Shown here: positions 54,720 to 64,000 of the stretch, one piece after another
How positions within the stretch are numbered: the stretch's first letter is position 1
How the letters are laid out: every line of letters starts with the position of its first letter
DNA from: Metridium senile
Lineage: Eukaryota; Cnidaria; Anthozoa; Actiniaria; Metridiidae
Assembly: GCA_949775045.1 (NCBI GenBank)
Contig: OX459109.1
Location: 665,490-729,489 of the forward strand
Direction of reading: 5' to 3'
Length of the DNA stretch: 64,000 bases
Notes under the pieces: model-generated
Seen by the model: only the letters and a program-made list of their open reading frames with translations
Told to the model about the DNA's origin: nothing
Database searches by the model: none
Made by a program: the position numbers and the translations under genes

Positions 54720-54924
54720 TATACACGCCCGTAAAGTATGGGTGGTACGATAAGCCGTTAATGGTATAAGTTAGGTTAGCTAATCATCAGCTAAGGGCGT
54801 GTTGTTATAGTAAACGTTTTTGGTTCAATATTTTGTTTTTATTTCATGGTTTAGTATTTTCGCTGTTTAACCACCAGTGTAATCATTTTCAGCAGTATAA
54901 TTAATTTCATGCTGTTGTTTTCAG

Positions 54925-55061
54925 ATTGCAATTGCAAGGATGTAAACTTATATCCAGAATATAATAAGTGTATAAAATACAAGAACAGTGGCCTGTGCCC
55001 AGAGCTCATTGATTATAGCTATGATCAGTGTCGTAAAACATGTGGAATGTGCCTTACATGA
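54925..55061 (+). pseudogene. Orphan ShKT terminal exon (third copy: gene remnant or alternative last exon)
   Basis: After an acceptor in the same context as exon 4 of copies A and B (atgctgttgttttcag), a phase-1 reading frame runs 45 codons to a stop. It carries one ShKT domain ending CRKTCGMC, with seven cysteines rather than six. The flanking intron sequence resembles that of copies A and B, and a relic of their 3' UTR (gctgatgaagtgaataaaca) appears at about 55545, so this is the tail of a third tandem gene. Exons 1-3 of that copy are missing; the gap holds a pure TCA array and a miniature element. The exon is intact and splice-compatible, so copy B could use it as an alternative last exon. 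Confidence 0.6.
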
Positions 55062-55777
55062 CGAGATATAATACCCTATCTACAATCATGTGCAAAATTG
55101 TTGGGACATTTCCACTTTTTCATGGGCGTTTTTGTTTGCGTTTAAAAATATATGCAAAATCTATCAATTTGATGTGCAAACCCCTTCCCCCCCTAAGCAA
55201 TGTTGATTGGTCTTTCAAATGACAACCGTTTCACATTCCCACAATTCAACATTGAAACGGGGGAAAGGGGGAAACGGAAAAATGATGTTGAAATATTTTT
55301 CATGTTAAAACCAGATAATGTCCCAAGGTATTTTAAACATGATTGTAGAAACTAAATCTATACTAGCCTTCAAAACTGGCTTAATTGTGGAGTTTTTCAG
55401 AAAAATTGGGGTTTGGGCTTCCTGTGTCGTAGTCTAGGCCTCATGTTTCTCGCGGGTATCAAGACAACACAGGAATCCCATAATCCGATTTTTCCACCAA
55501 AGCCAAAAGAACGCCTGTTTTGCAGGCTAAATCTATACTGGATCGCTGATGAAGTGAATAAACAGTGCTATCTATGTCAATGCTGTTATATCATTATTAA
55601 CATCATTAACATTATCAACTCCATCTGAAAGTCTCTATCAGCATCGTTAACTGCCATCAGGAGCCCATTACTCCTGCTGCCATGCATAAATCATCATCAC
55701 TATCCTCATTATTACCAGCATGTAATCATGAAAACTATTATCATCATTTTTATACTCTTTAACTCAATAGTCCCCAG

Positions 55778-55960
55778 TTCCCTTCGCAATCTTGAAAGGA
55801 AGCCGGTGAATTTGCATTGAAGCAAGACGAACATTGAGCTTGCAATGATAGTAACATCTTGCGGGACAATTATTCACGTGTCTCTATCATTGGCAAGCTC
55901 AACATTCGTCTCGCTCCAAAGCAAAGGCCCGGTTACCTTTCAAGATGGCGCAGGGAAGTG
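55778..55960. mobile_element. Palindromic MITE with CCCTTCGCAATCTTGAAAGG ends
   Basis: The left end is mirrored by CCTTTCAAGATGGCGCAGGG. Inner arms share CAATGATAG/CTATCATTG, GCTTGC and GACGAA words. About 180 bases. Confidence 0.82.
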
Positions 55961-56046
55961 TAAAGGGGATCGACTATTGTAATTTCTAAGTCTTGATAAA
56001 AGTGCTGATCAGCCCGTGTAAAGCCGTCCCAAACACAGGTGAAATA

Positions 56047-56069
56047 CGAAAAAAAAAAAAAAAAAAATT

Positions 56070-56104
<35 letters not shown>

Positions 56105-56318
56105 TAAAAAAAAAAAAATAAAAATAAAAATAAAAAAAAAATTAAAATAAAAAAAAAATTAAAATAAAAAAAAAATAAAAAAATAAAATAAAATAAAAAT
56201 AAAAAATAAAATAAAATAAAATAAAATAAAATAAAATAAAATAAAATAAAATAAAATAAAATAAAATAAAATAAAAAAATAAAAAAAAATAAATAAATAA
56301 AAAATAAATAAAAAAAAG
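56047..56318 (+). repeat. A-rich (AAAAT)n array
   Basis: Poly-A, AAT and then a long pure AAAAT stretch. Minus-strand open frames of Phe, Tyr, Ile and Leu are artefacts. Confidence 0.95.
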
Positions 56319-57337
56319 TGAATACGATTTACCATACAATATAACCCCGCGATGAAATACGATAAAATGAACCTCGATTTATTTTCGGAAATACTAATAA
56401 TAGTTGTCATTGCTTTGCTATGCACTCCATGAAGGCTGCAAAGGCTATCAAAGCTAGGTAATGTATTTGCGACCAGGCCTGCATACGAATTCACCAAAGT
56501 TGTTAGCCTTTTATTTGCATTTTTGTAATGCTGTATTGTTTAAAAAAATAAATAAAACGAAAGGAAAACCCCCAGCTCGCCGTTCATTCACCCATAAACA
56601 TGCTTTTTGAAAGGGAATTTAGTCGAGCTCCTTTCACTGATTGTCAGGCACCCAAAACTTGTCAGAGCTGCATAGCTATATAGCTGGCATCACTTGCTCT
56701 TCTAGAAGAAACGAGAACTAATAAACAAAATAAACGTGGTCTAATATATATAGTCTGCGAACGCCGGCAACAGCAATAATTGAATTAGTACACTGTCCTA
56801 AAAGAGACAAATTCGCCATAGCTAATATCAAGAGTGGCTTGTTATTTGTTTGCTTTTGTCTAAAGCTGTGGGAGGTTTTAATTAAAATCGCCCGCAATGT
56901 CTTCGTAGCTACGTTACCAAATTTACTTACAGATGAATGCATCGATCATTCTTCTACCTTACTCAGTTCTTCCGATCGAGACTGGACGTGCATGGTCTGG
57001 GAACGAGAATGACAAAAAATGGATATTTATTTATTTATTTATTTTTTAGTTAACCAACTGCACCGTTAATTTTTTTGTTTCATGAAGAATTCAAAATCAT
57101 CCACATTGTTAGGACTAGTACTTTTCCTGAACTACTGAGATTAGTCTGATTTCTTGATCTTATATTCTGTCGCCAACCCCGCGTAAACTTAACGGATTGG
57201 TTATGAAGTCCTTTTAATAGGGTGTGTCATATCATGTTGTGAGAAACCTCATGTATTGTGTTTGATTAAATGGTCTCCCCTAAGCAGGGATTACCCGGAC
57301 TGAGAAACGGTACATCTTAGTTTTACATGAGACATGA
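56319..57337. other. Intergenic region, no gene recognised
   Basis: Short overlapping frames on both strands only; a minor TTTA repeat near 57025. Confidence 0.4.
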
Positions 57338-57639
57338 TATACACCTATTTCAAAAATCGTTGTCGCAAACAAAGCTACAGTCCACACTCTGAAGCCTGCA
57401 AAGGATGTCGGTATTTCTTCTCTTGTTATCGATTTATTCATAGTATATTTTGGTTGTACGTGTTTGTGTTATATGACCATAACAAGTTGTTGTTGTGGTA
57501 GATATGAATATAAATACTTCTTTAAAAAACGTCCTGCAATAAATCACTAATTAAGTCCATATAACCGACATCCTTTGCAGGCTTCATAGTGTGGACCGTT
57601 GCTTTGATTGCGACGATTTTTGAAACAGGTGCCTGTATA
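57338..57639. mobile_element. MITE family with TATACACCTA ends, copy 2 (single unit)
   Basis: Terminal inverted repeats are about 70 bases: TATACACCTATTTCAAAAAT with CGTTGTCGCAAACAAAGC on the left, and GCTTTGATTGCGACGATTTT with TGAAACAGGTG on the right. The interior is one copy of the 128-bp unit seen three times at 12339-12873. No coding region. Confidence 0.88.
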
Positions 57640-57731
57640 ATGAAGGAGCACATTTGCTGCCGTGAAAGTGGTTATTAAATACCTTCGAGACCAGGCTGTT
57701 GTGTGTCGATAATATGTGTTCACTGTGTGTA

Positions 57732-57918
57732 CAGTGGAACCTCGCATTACGGCCACCCGCTTAAAACGGCCACCCCGTTATTGCGGCCAGTTTTTTAGGT
57801 CCCGACGAAATGCATGTCCATACATTTTCTATAAAATTTACCCGCTTTATGCGGCCACCCCGTTAATGCGGCCACTTTGGGCTGTCCCTTCGGTGGCCGG
57901 ATTAACGGGGTCCCACTG
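57732..57918. mobile_element. Pogo/Tigger-type MITE with TA target duplication
   Basis: Starts CAGTGGAACCTCGCATTACG and ends AACGGGGTCCCACTG, flanked by TA on both sides. Terminal CAGTGG and the TA duplication are typical of Tc1/mariner-pogo elements. The interior repeats GCGGCCACCCCGTTA. Confidence 0.88.
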
Positions 57919-58097
57919 TACTTGCTAATTACTATACAAAACCTTGGGTTACGTAAATGTTTTTAGAAAAATTTGTACTGCTAAAAGCAACACAAAATAA
58001 CTACTACAAAACTACCATTTCTTTAGATACTTTATAGTAATGTTTCTTTGTCCTAAGCTATGACCATATAACGGTCTATCTATGTATTACTATTTGT

Positions 58098-58922
58098 TCA
58101 TTTCAGTGGTACTTTGTCTTCTGGCACGTCCGATTTCTCTCCAAGTAGTTCTTGATTACACAAGACGGTCAATGTAAGTAAATAGATACCATACATTGCA
58201 GATATAACGCCTAAACAACAAGCTACGGCGTGATCTAACCACCACATTCCCTTCGGCCATTCACGATAGATATATGTAGAAATACCAATCCCAAAGGACA
58301 TTGCCGCAGCTAGCACGCTATCCGCACCAGCGGCCCACATGGACTGGCTATCCAACTTGCTAGCTAGGCAGTATTGCATGTAAGCCAGCAGTAGAAACGC
58401 CACGAGACTGCACCAGAGAATAATCAACATTTCTTGTGTTTTGCGAGGATGATCTGTCTCTGTTAGGTGTACGATGCTTGCCGCAACAGTTGCAATACCA
58501 GTTGCAATAAAGCTTAAGCTGATTCCAAAAGTTGCAGTGCGTTCTCGCTTAGAGGAAATATCTCCACCGTTCATTTCATCTCTAAACCTCCACGCCACAG
58601 CAAAAGAGCTGACTGTCCCAAGAAGAGCATCAAACGCATTAGCAAAGATTGAAGAACTTGATGTTTCTCTTGAAACAAGGAACGACGCCAGACTGAATGT
58701 TAGGGTTACTAAGCCAGAGAAGATAGACGCCCAGAATGCAAACCGACTCCATTTTAGACGCATGTTTTGGGGAACTAAATCGGAACCTTTACTCTCGTCT
58801 AGGTACGAGATGAGATCTTTATTTACTGCTTCTTCTTCTTCACTTCCGTTGAAAACATCTCGGTCAAGAGTATTTTGTAGCTTACTAGTAGTTTTTATGT
58901 CCTTTCGCTTCTTCGCAAGCAT
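58098..58922 (-). CDS. TMEM163: TMEM163-like zinc transporter family protein, single exon
   Basis: A 274-residue uninterrupted frame. About 58 hydrophilic N-terminal residues with acidic clusters (GSEEEEA) are followed by six predicted membrane segments at about 62-84, 92-111, 129-152, 166-187, 197-218 and 227-255, then a short tail. This layout, and the block FANAFDALLGTVSSFAVAWR in segment 2, fit TMEM163, a zinc-efflux protein related to the cation diffusion facilitator family, found in vesicle and plasma membranes. The usual segment-2 metal motif has two Asp residues four apart; here Asp98 is present but the second position is Gly102. Segment 5 has Asp201. Vertebrate TMEM163 genes have several exons, so an intronless gene could be a retrocopy or a lineage with introns lost. 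Transport activity is therefore not certain. Confidence 0.8.
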   Translation of the reverse strand: MLAKKRKDIKTTSKLQNTLDRDVFNGSEEEEAVNKDLISYLDESKGSDLVPQNMRLKWSRFAFWASIFSGLVTLTFSLASFLVSRETSSSSIFANAFDALLGTVSSFAVAWRFRDEMNGGDISSKRERTATFGISLSFIATGIATVAASIVHLTETDHPRKTQEMLIILWCSLVAFLLLAYMQYCLASKLDSQSMWAAGADSVLAAAMSFGIGISTYIYREWPKGMWWLDHAVACCLGVISAMYGIYLLTLTVLCNQELLGEKSDVPEDKVPLK

Positions 58923-60200
58923 TTATTAAATGCTTGTTTAAACAGTCTTATGCTCAGAGAAATGTAAATAGAACGACGGTGTCCAAATAACTATATCACA
59001 TCGAAGCCACTTGCTCTTCTAGATTCAGTCCAATGCTAGTCGCTGATAAGTTTAGTATTAAGTGAGGTGTGATCTTCATTAAGTCGAGGACTGTAACAGT
59101 TTCTAAAGCTTACGCAACGATTCTTTTCTTGAGCCTAAAGTTTTTTTAATAGTATAATAGAATATTCATATATGTGTCGATATGTATATGTATATATGAC
59201 AGCAATTCGGAATGTCAATGACCATTTAAAAATCGGTGTTAATTTTTGGAATAATTCATTCAAGTAAATGATGTATTTAATCACTTATTGCAATGATAAC
59301 ACGAAGATAGGTTGTCATGGTTTTGTTACATTGTATTGATTATCACGAACTTAGATGATAATGATATAGATATTGATAATGATGATAATACAAATGATGA
59401 TGATAATCATGATTTAGATGAAAATCATGCAAGATGGAGCCGAATGATGACAACGAAGACGATACTGTGGTAGCAACGATGAATTATATTAACATAATGA
59501 TTTTCGTGATCATTTTCTAACCATTTTTGAGCATTTTGCATGGGCTATATTTAAGTAAAATCCTCATAATCTTTAAATCTATCGCACTCTTGATATAATG
59601 GCACCAGGTTGTGTGGTAAGGTAAAACAATAAATCTTGTCGTTATAAACTTTATTGTAATATTGTGTCCAAAGGTAAAACTGACTTCATTGCAATATGTT
59701 TAAAAACGAAACGTTTAGTAAAAATCCTGTGAATGAAGATTATAAATCTCATCATCACAATAATAATAATAATATTAATAATGGTCATACATGATGGAGA
59801 TTATACTGCTATTTATAACTTATAAATATACATTTTACTCCAACGAATGTCTAAAGCTCGAAAGGTCAGTAAAGTTAAGTTAACATTTCAGTTTTACGAT
59901 GTTACAAATTTCACGCAGCCTATACTAGTTTACTCGCTAGTTTCCATTATAATAAATCTATAACATAACCAACGTAAATTAGTATTAAGTACTATTTTCA
60001 CTCAGCCATATTGTAATTATACTAAACTTTGATATATACGCTGTCATGGCTACTTCTCAACTTCACAAATATTTGTGATAGATAAAATTCAAGAGCCTAT
60101 AATCGAATATGCCGCGTCTCTGTGATTGAAGTCACTTTTGTTGAGCTAAGTACGCCAAAGGCAAATGTCACTAGTCTACACGCAGGTATTAAAATATGAA
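58923..60200. other. 5' flank of the TMEM163-like gene and intergenic sequence
   Basis: AT-rich with a GATGATAAT patch near 59350-59420. No gene recognised. Confidence 0.4.
59833..59945 (+). repeat. Dispersed repeat with hammerhead-like end, copy
   Basis: TTTTACTCCAACGAATG at the start, CTAAAGCTCGAAAGGTCAGT next, then TACTAGTTTACTCGCTAG at the end. Core boxes are degraded. Confidence 0.7.
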
Positions 60201-60201
60201 A

Positions 60202-60596
60202 TTCCCGGGGGGGTACTCCCATATATTTACTATACGGGGATGATCCGCTGAACAGGGTATGGTTTTTCGAGCTTTCTGTCATAAACAGGGTATGGGTTTT
60301 TGAGTTTTCTGTCATGAACAGGGTATATTTTTACCCCATTTCCCAATTTCCTTAGTTTTTTTTTGTCATATTCAGGTATATTAATTAGGTAATACGATGA
60401 GCAGCGCGGTCTTTCGTCTTTCGTGAATTCAGCACGTTTTCGCGGCATAAACAGGGTCCTAAACTGTCATAAACAGGGTCCCATTTTTATCCCTTGTCAT
60501 AAACAGGGTATACGAATTTGTTTTTTTTCTGTCATAGACAGGGTCACCGTTTTAGGATCCCAGCGGAGTACCCCCCCCCCCCCCCCCCCCCCCGGG
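60202..60596. mobile_element. MITE with CCCGGGGGGGTACTCC ends and internal ACAGGGTAT repeats
   Basis: Left TTCCCGGGGGGGTACTCCC, right GGAGTACCCCCC then a C run and CCCGGGA; GAAAT flanks both sides. TCATAAACAGGGT or a close variant recurs about eight times inside. Confidence 0.88.
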
Positions 60597-60599
60597 ATG

Positions 60600-61280
60600 A
60601 AATTGTAAAAAGACTTATCCTGACACTACCAATCGATCATCGGAAACTAATCGAAAAATCCGTTCATGATCAATTCTGGGAAATCATTATCTATTAATGT
60701 CGATTAAAAAAGTCGATGATATATAATGGAAACAAAGACAGACAACACAAGCTAAACCGCATGTTATCGCGCACTTTTTTAGTTACTTTGTTCCTTAGGA
60801 AACGGGAGAAACCGACTAGTTGTCTGTAAAAAATAATACTTGTAGGCGTTTCGGATAATCCGTACACGGCATGTCTACCCTTGGTATACGAGAGGTATTT
60901 TCTACTTGCTTTAGCGTTTGTAAAATGATCAATACAAGTACTAGATCAAGAAAGCCTCTGGTTTCCAGGGTAGGACATACAATACAATACTAATACAATT
61001 AATTAATCAATTCTCCCAAAGTGTTTTTCAGAACTAATTTACAATTGTTTAAACTTAAAATATCACCACTAATCGACTATTTGTTGTAATTCTAAAATGA
61101 ATACAGCATAAATGTCATTTTATTTCTTATACAAACCCCAATATAAAGTATATTTTTACAAAGCATGTTTGATGTACATTCATTTGATAAACAATGTATA
61201 TTTTTCAGTAATTTTTTTGATAATTTGGCAATATTTAAAATAATTCTCTTTTAACTTTAATTCTAGTGTATATTTGTAAA
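60600..61280. other. Intergenic region, no gene recognised
   Basis: AT-rich, nothing supported. Confidence 0.4.
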
Positions 61281-61283
61281 TAC

Positions 61284-61443
61284 ACGGTTCTTGTTGTTCA
61301 ACTTCAGCTTTGATAGTATGTAAAACATTCTCTAGAATTTGACTACAGCCTGTGGAATTTCCTTAGAATTAGTCTTTTAATTATTGCTCATGTGAATATT
61401 CCTAGCCACAACAAGGACTGTAGTCAAATTCTAAAGAATATGT
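61284..61443. mobile_element. Inverted-repeat element with AGAATTTGACTACAGCC ends
   Basis: ATTCTCTAGAATTTGACTAC at the left and GTAGTCAAATTCTAAAGAAT at the right. A third related end occurs at about 61913. Confidence 0.6.
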
Positions 61444-61483
61444 TACACGCCATAGAGCGATTTTCCTTCTTCCTTGAAAGAAT

Positions 61484-61805
61484 AGTCAATGTAATAGTTA
61501 GTAGAAGACTCTAAACCCATTGTTTTCTTTTGTTCTTTATCAACTAGTACAGACTAAATAGTCATTTTTCTTGCACAGCGAAGGAAAATCACTGTAGTCA
61601 ATGTAATAGTTTAGTAGAAGACTCTAAACCCATTGTTTTCTTTTGTTCTTTATCAACTAGTACAGACTAAATAGTCATTTTTCTTGCACAGAGAAGGAAA
61701 ATCACTGTAGTCAATGTAATAGTTAGTAGAAGACTCTAAACGCATTGTTTTCTTGTGTTCTTTATCAACTAGTACAAACTAAATAGTCATTTTGCTTTCA
61801 TGGGC
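61484..61805 (+). repeat. ~112-bp tandem repeat, 3 copies
   Basis: AGTCAATGTAATAGTTAGTA starts copies at 61484, 61596 and 61709; each holds TTTATCAACTAGTACAGAC and ends GAAGGAAAATCACTGT. Confidence 0.92.
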
Positions 61806-62084
61806 GAATAGACATCACTCTATCAGCGAGGCGGACTTTATGAGAACAGCGACATGGAAGTCTATTCTAGGCTGTTCGATGCTGTGCAAAATTATTATTC
61901 GCCTCACTGAGGCTGTAGTCAAATTCAAAAGAATATATAAATGACATTCAGGGAGGTCTAACCATGGGAATTAGATGAAAAGGTATATTTGTGCGAGTCG
62001 GAGAAAAGTTGTAACGATAAAAAAATGCATGAACGAATGGGAGAAACATTAACATTTTAGATTGTTAGTGTTAAGTCACTTATA

Positions 62085-62345
62085 ATTTCCAACATTCAAC
62101 TTTCAAGACTTTCTACAACTTCTACCGATTTCTACCAACATCACAAGATTTCATACCGACATAAGACGATTCGTACAAACAACAATCTAGACCAACTGCG
62201 TTCTCTAATTAACGACTTAATCGATTCCGACCAACTCTAGACGATTTGATTGCACCACCTTTCCAGAATTCTTGTCGACTTTATACGATTCCTTTCAACT
62301 TCGAACGATTTAGTTCCAATGTCCTACGATTCCAACTTTAAATGA
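62085..62345 (+). repeat. Diverged ~21-bp periodic repeat
   Basis: Words like ACGATTCC or ACGATTT followed by CCAACTT recur about every 21 bases for about 12 units (for example TTATACGATTCCTTTCAACTT then CGAACGATTT). Confidence 0.55.
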
Positions 62346-62404
62346 TGCTTTTTAACGATGGCGAAACACGTAATTTGTTGGCGGCCTGAAATGATGACGT
62401 AGGT

Positions 62405-62837
62405 GTGAAAACTTGGAAGATGGTTATGATAATGATGTCGATAAAGATGATGAGGGTAGTGGTAGTGTAGGTGATGATAATGATGATCATGGTGGTGACG
62501 ATGATGATAACGATGATGATAACGATGATGATAACGATGATGGTGGTGATGATGATCATGATGATCTTGGTAACGAAGACTGATGATGGTGGTGATGATT
62601 ATGATTATGATGATGATTATTATGATTGTGATGATGATGGTTTTGATGATGATGATGATGATTATAATGATGGTGATGATGGTGATAGTGTTGTTGTTGT
62701 TAATGATGATGATGATGATGATGGTTTTTACGATGATGATGATGATTATCATGATGGTGATGATGATGATGATGATGATGATAGTGTTGTTCTTGTTGTT
62801 GTTGATGATGGCGATCCTGATGATGATGATGATTATA

Positions 62838-62923
<86 letters not shown>

Positions 62924-62942
62924 AAGGGTGATGATGATTATA

Positions 62943-62984
<42 letters not shown>

Positions 62985-62996
62985 ATAATGATGATG

Positions 62997-63050
<54 letters not shown>

Positions 63051-63053
63051 ATA

Positions 63054-63118
<65 letters not shown>

Positions 63119-63124
63119 AATAAA
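62405..63124 (+). repeat. ~720-bp (GAT)n array
   Basis: Imperfect on the left and nearly pure on the right, with GATTATAAT and GTTGTT interruptions. All six frames are open and low-complexity (Asp, Met, His, Ile); no gene. Confidence 0.97.
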
Positions 63125-63625
63125 TAATTACCAGACTGATCTTCATCTTTATTTTGTCGAAGTTTGCACTGTTATAGACAGTCTTTGCTACGTTATTTGA
63201 GTCAAAAGGTTCTGAAATAAAGAAGAGCATTTAGTTGTCTTGTACTTTAAATATGAGTTTAGACCGAAAAACATTTCCTACTTCATCACGCGAAAACACC
63301 GAAAAGACAAGTGCAGTTTAGGCCAAGAGAGAACGAGGACGTCAGACGTGACGCATAAGTTAGGAGAAAAGGCAGGCACGCCGTAAACGTCTCCGCTTTT
63401 GTCTCGCTTCCCGCGGTCTCACTCTCCGCTCGTTCGCAACTCCTCTTCTCGTTTCCTCGGAGTTTTTGGGTAAAAATAGGGAATGTTTTGCAGCAAAATT
63501 AAAAAAAGCTATTACTTAAACTCATTATAGTCTAATATTAGTTTAACTATTTTTTTTAATTACATAATTAAATAATATTTCTTAAAATTCTAACATAACG
63601 CCGCAACAAGTAAGGTCCAAATTAC

Positions 63626-63717
63626 CTTCAATAAATATGAATTTTCTCTTTGGTAGTATTCCCAATTCCTTGCTGTATATTCGACCAAGGCGCACACTTA
63701 TAACATTTGAGTTCCAA
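63626..63717 (-). other. Possible internal exon of an unidentified minus-strand gene
   Basis: On the minus strand an acceptor (tgtcttacag) opens 92 bases that stay open in one frame (…NSNVISVRLGRIYSKELGIL…KRKFIFIE) up to a donor (GAAG|gtaatt). It enters in phase 2 and leaves in phase 1. I recognise no family, and no partner exons are secure in the remaining window. A chance open stretch is possible. Confidence 0.25.
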
Positions 63718-63767
63718 CTGTAAGACAAAAATTAATAGATTTGGGTCCCCTGTGTTATAAAACTAAG

Positions 63768-63892
63768 CAATTATTGGGAGGTTGAGCATGATATCGTAAA
63801 TTATCAAGATCGTGGTCTGTATCTGCAGAGGCAGATATTAAATACTGACTCGAGGTCTTGATAATCATGTTATGATATCATGCGAAAACCGA
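63768..63892. mobile_element. Palindromic MITE-like repeat at the right edge
   Basis: CAATTATTGGGAGGTTGAGC and ATGATATCGTAAATTATCAA at the left mirror TTGATAATCATGTTATGATA and TCAATAATTG at the right. Confidence 0.75.
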
Positions 63893-64000
63893 GTTCAATA
63901 ATTGTTTTATTATACATTTTTTAAAGTAAAAACTCCGTGCCTGGGAACTTGATAGAATTATCCTGTCTATTATGCTATCGAAAATTCACCGTATGCTCTT

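Noticed and set aside
56142..56497. Phe/Tyr/Leu/Ile-rich minus-strand frames
   Set aside because: Reading of the AAAAT array, not a membrane protein.
58474..58929. 151-codon plus-strand frame
   Set aside because: Antisense shadow of the TMEM163-like gene.
62471..63230. Long Asp-, Met- and His-rich frames on both strands
   Set aside because: All frames of a GAT array are open; these are microsatellite artefacts.

Overview
This is a metazoan nuclear window, AT-rich, with intron-containing genes, many short palindromic DNA elements and many mini- and microsatellites. The gene content points to an anthozoan cnidarian, probably a sea-anemone-like animal: a PaxD-type Pax gene with paired domain, octapeptide and split homeobox, a divergent intronless forkhead gene, a tandem cluster of secreted ShKT-domain genes, and a first-exon fragment of the DUF3504/QRICH1/ZMYM-type family that is abundant in cnidarians. 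The species is inference; no rRNA, tRNA or mitochondrial marker was recognised.

Layout. 0.8-10.5 kb: PaxD-like gene (+), four predicted coding exons and a 7-kb last intron holding minisatellites. 12.3-16.2 kb: miniature inverted-repeat elements. 16.6-18.3 kb: secreted two-module protein (+) with a TATA box. 18.5-24.9 kb: satellite arrays and a 112-bp perfect-axis palindrome. 24.9-25.8 kb: forkhead gene (+). 25.8-36.9 kb: no recognised gene, many repeats. 36.9-37.4 kb: a first-exon fragment between inverted repeats. 37.5-39.6 kb: glutaredoxin-like C5orf63 homologue (-), divergently paired with mitochondrial NADP isocitrate dehydrogenase IDH2 (+, 11 exons, 39.9-46.7 kb). 48.5-55.1 kb: two complete three-domain ShKT genes and one orphan terminal exon. 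58.1-58.9 kb: TMEM163-like zinc transporter family gene (-). 59-64 kb: repeats, a 700-bp GAT array, and one possible unidentified exon at the right edge.

The genes do not form a pathway. IDH2 and the glutaredoxin-like gene share an intergenic region and both have mitochondrial-type N-termini. The most unusual points are: a forkhead recognition helix that has lost its usual base-contacting Asn and His; a dispersed and tandem repeat family whose sequence folds into a hammerhead-ribozyme-like layout; a tandem ShKT duplication with an orphan terminal exon; and two nested element insertions whose target-site duplications can be read from uninterrupted copies elsewhere in the window.
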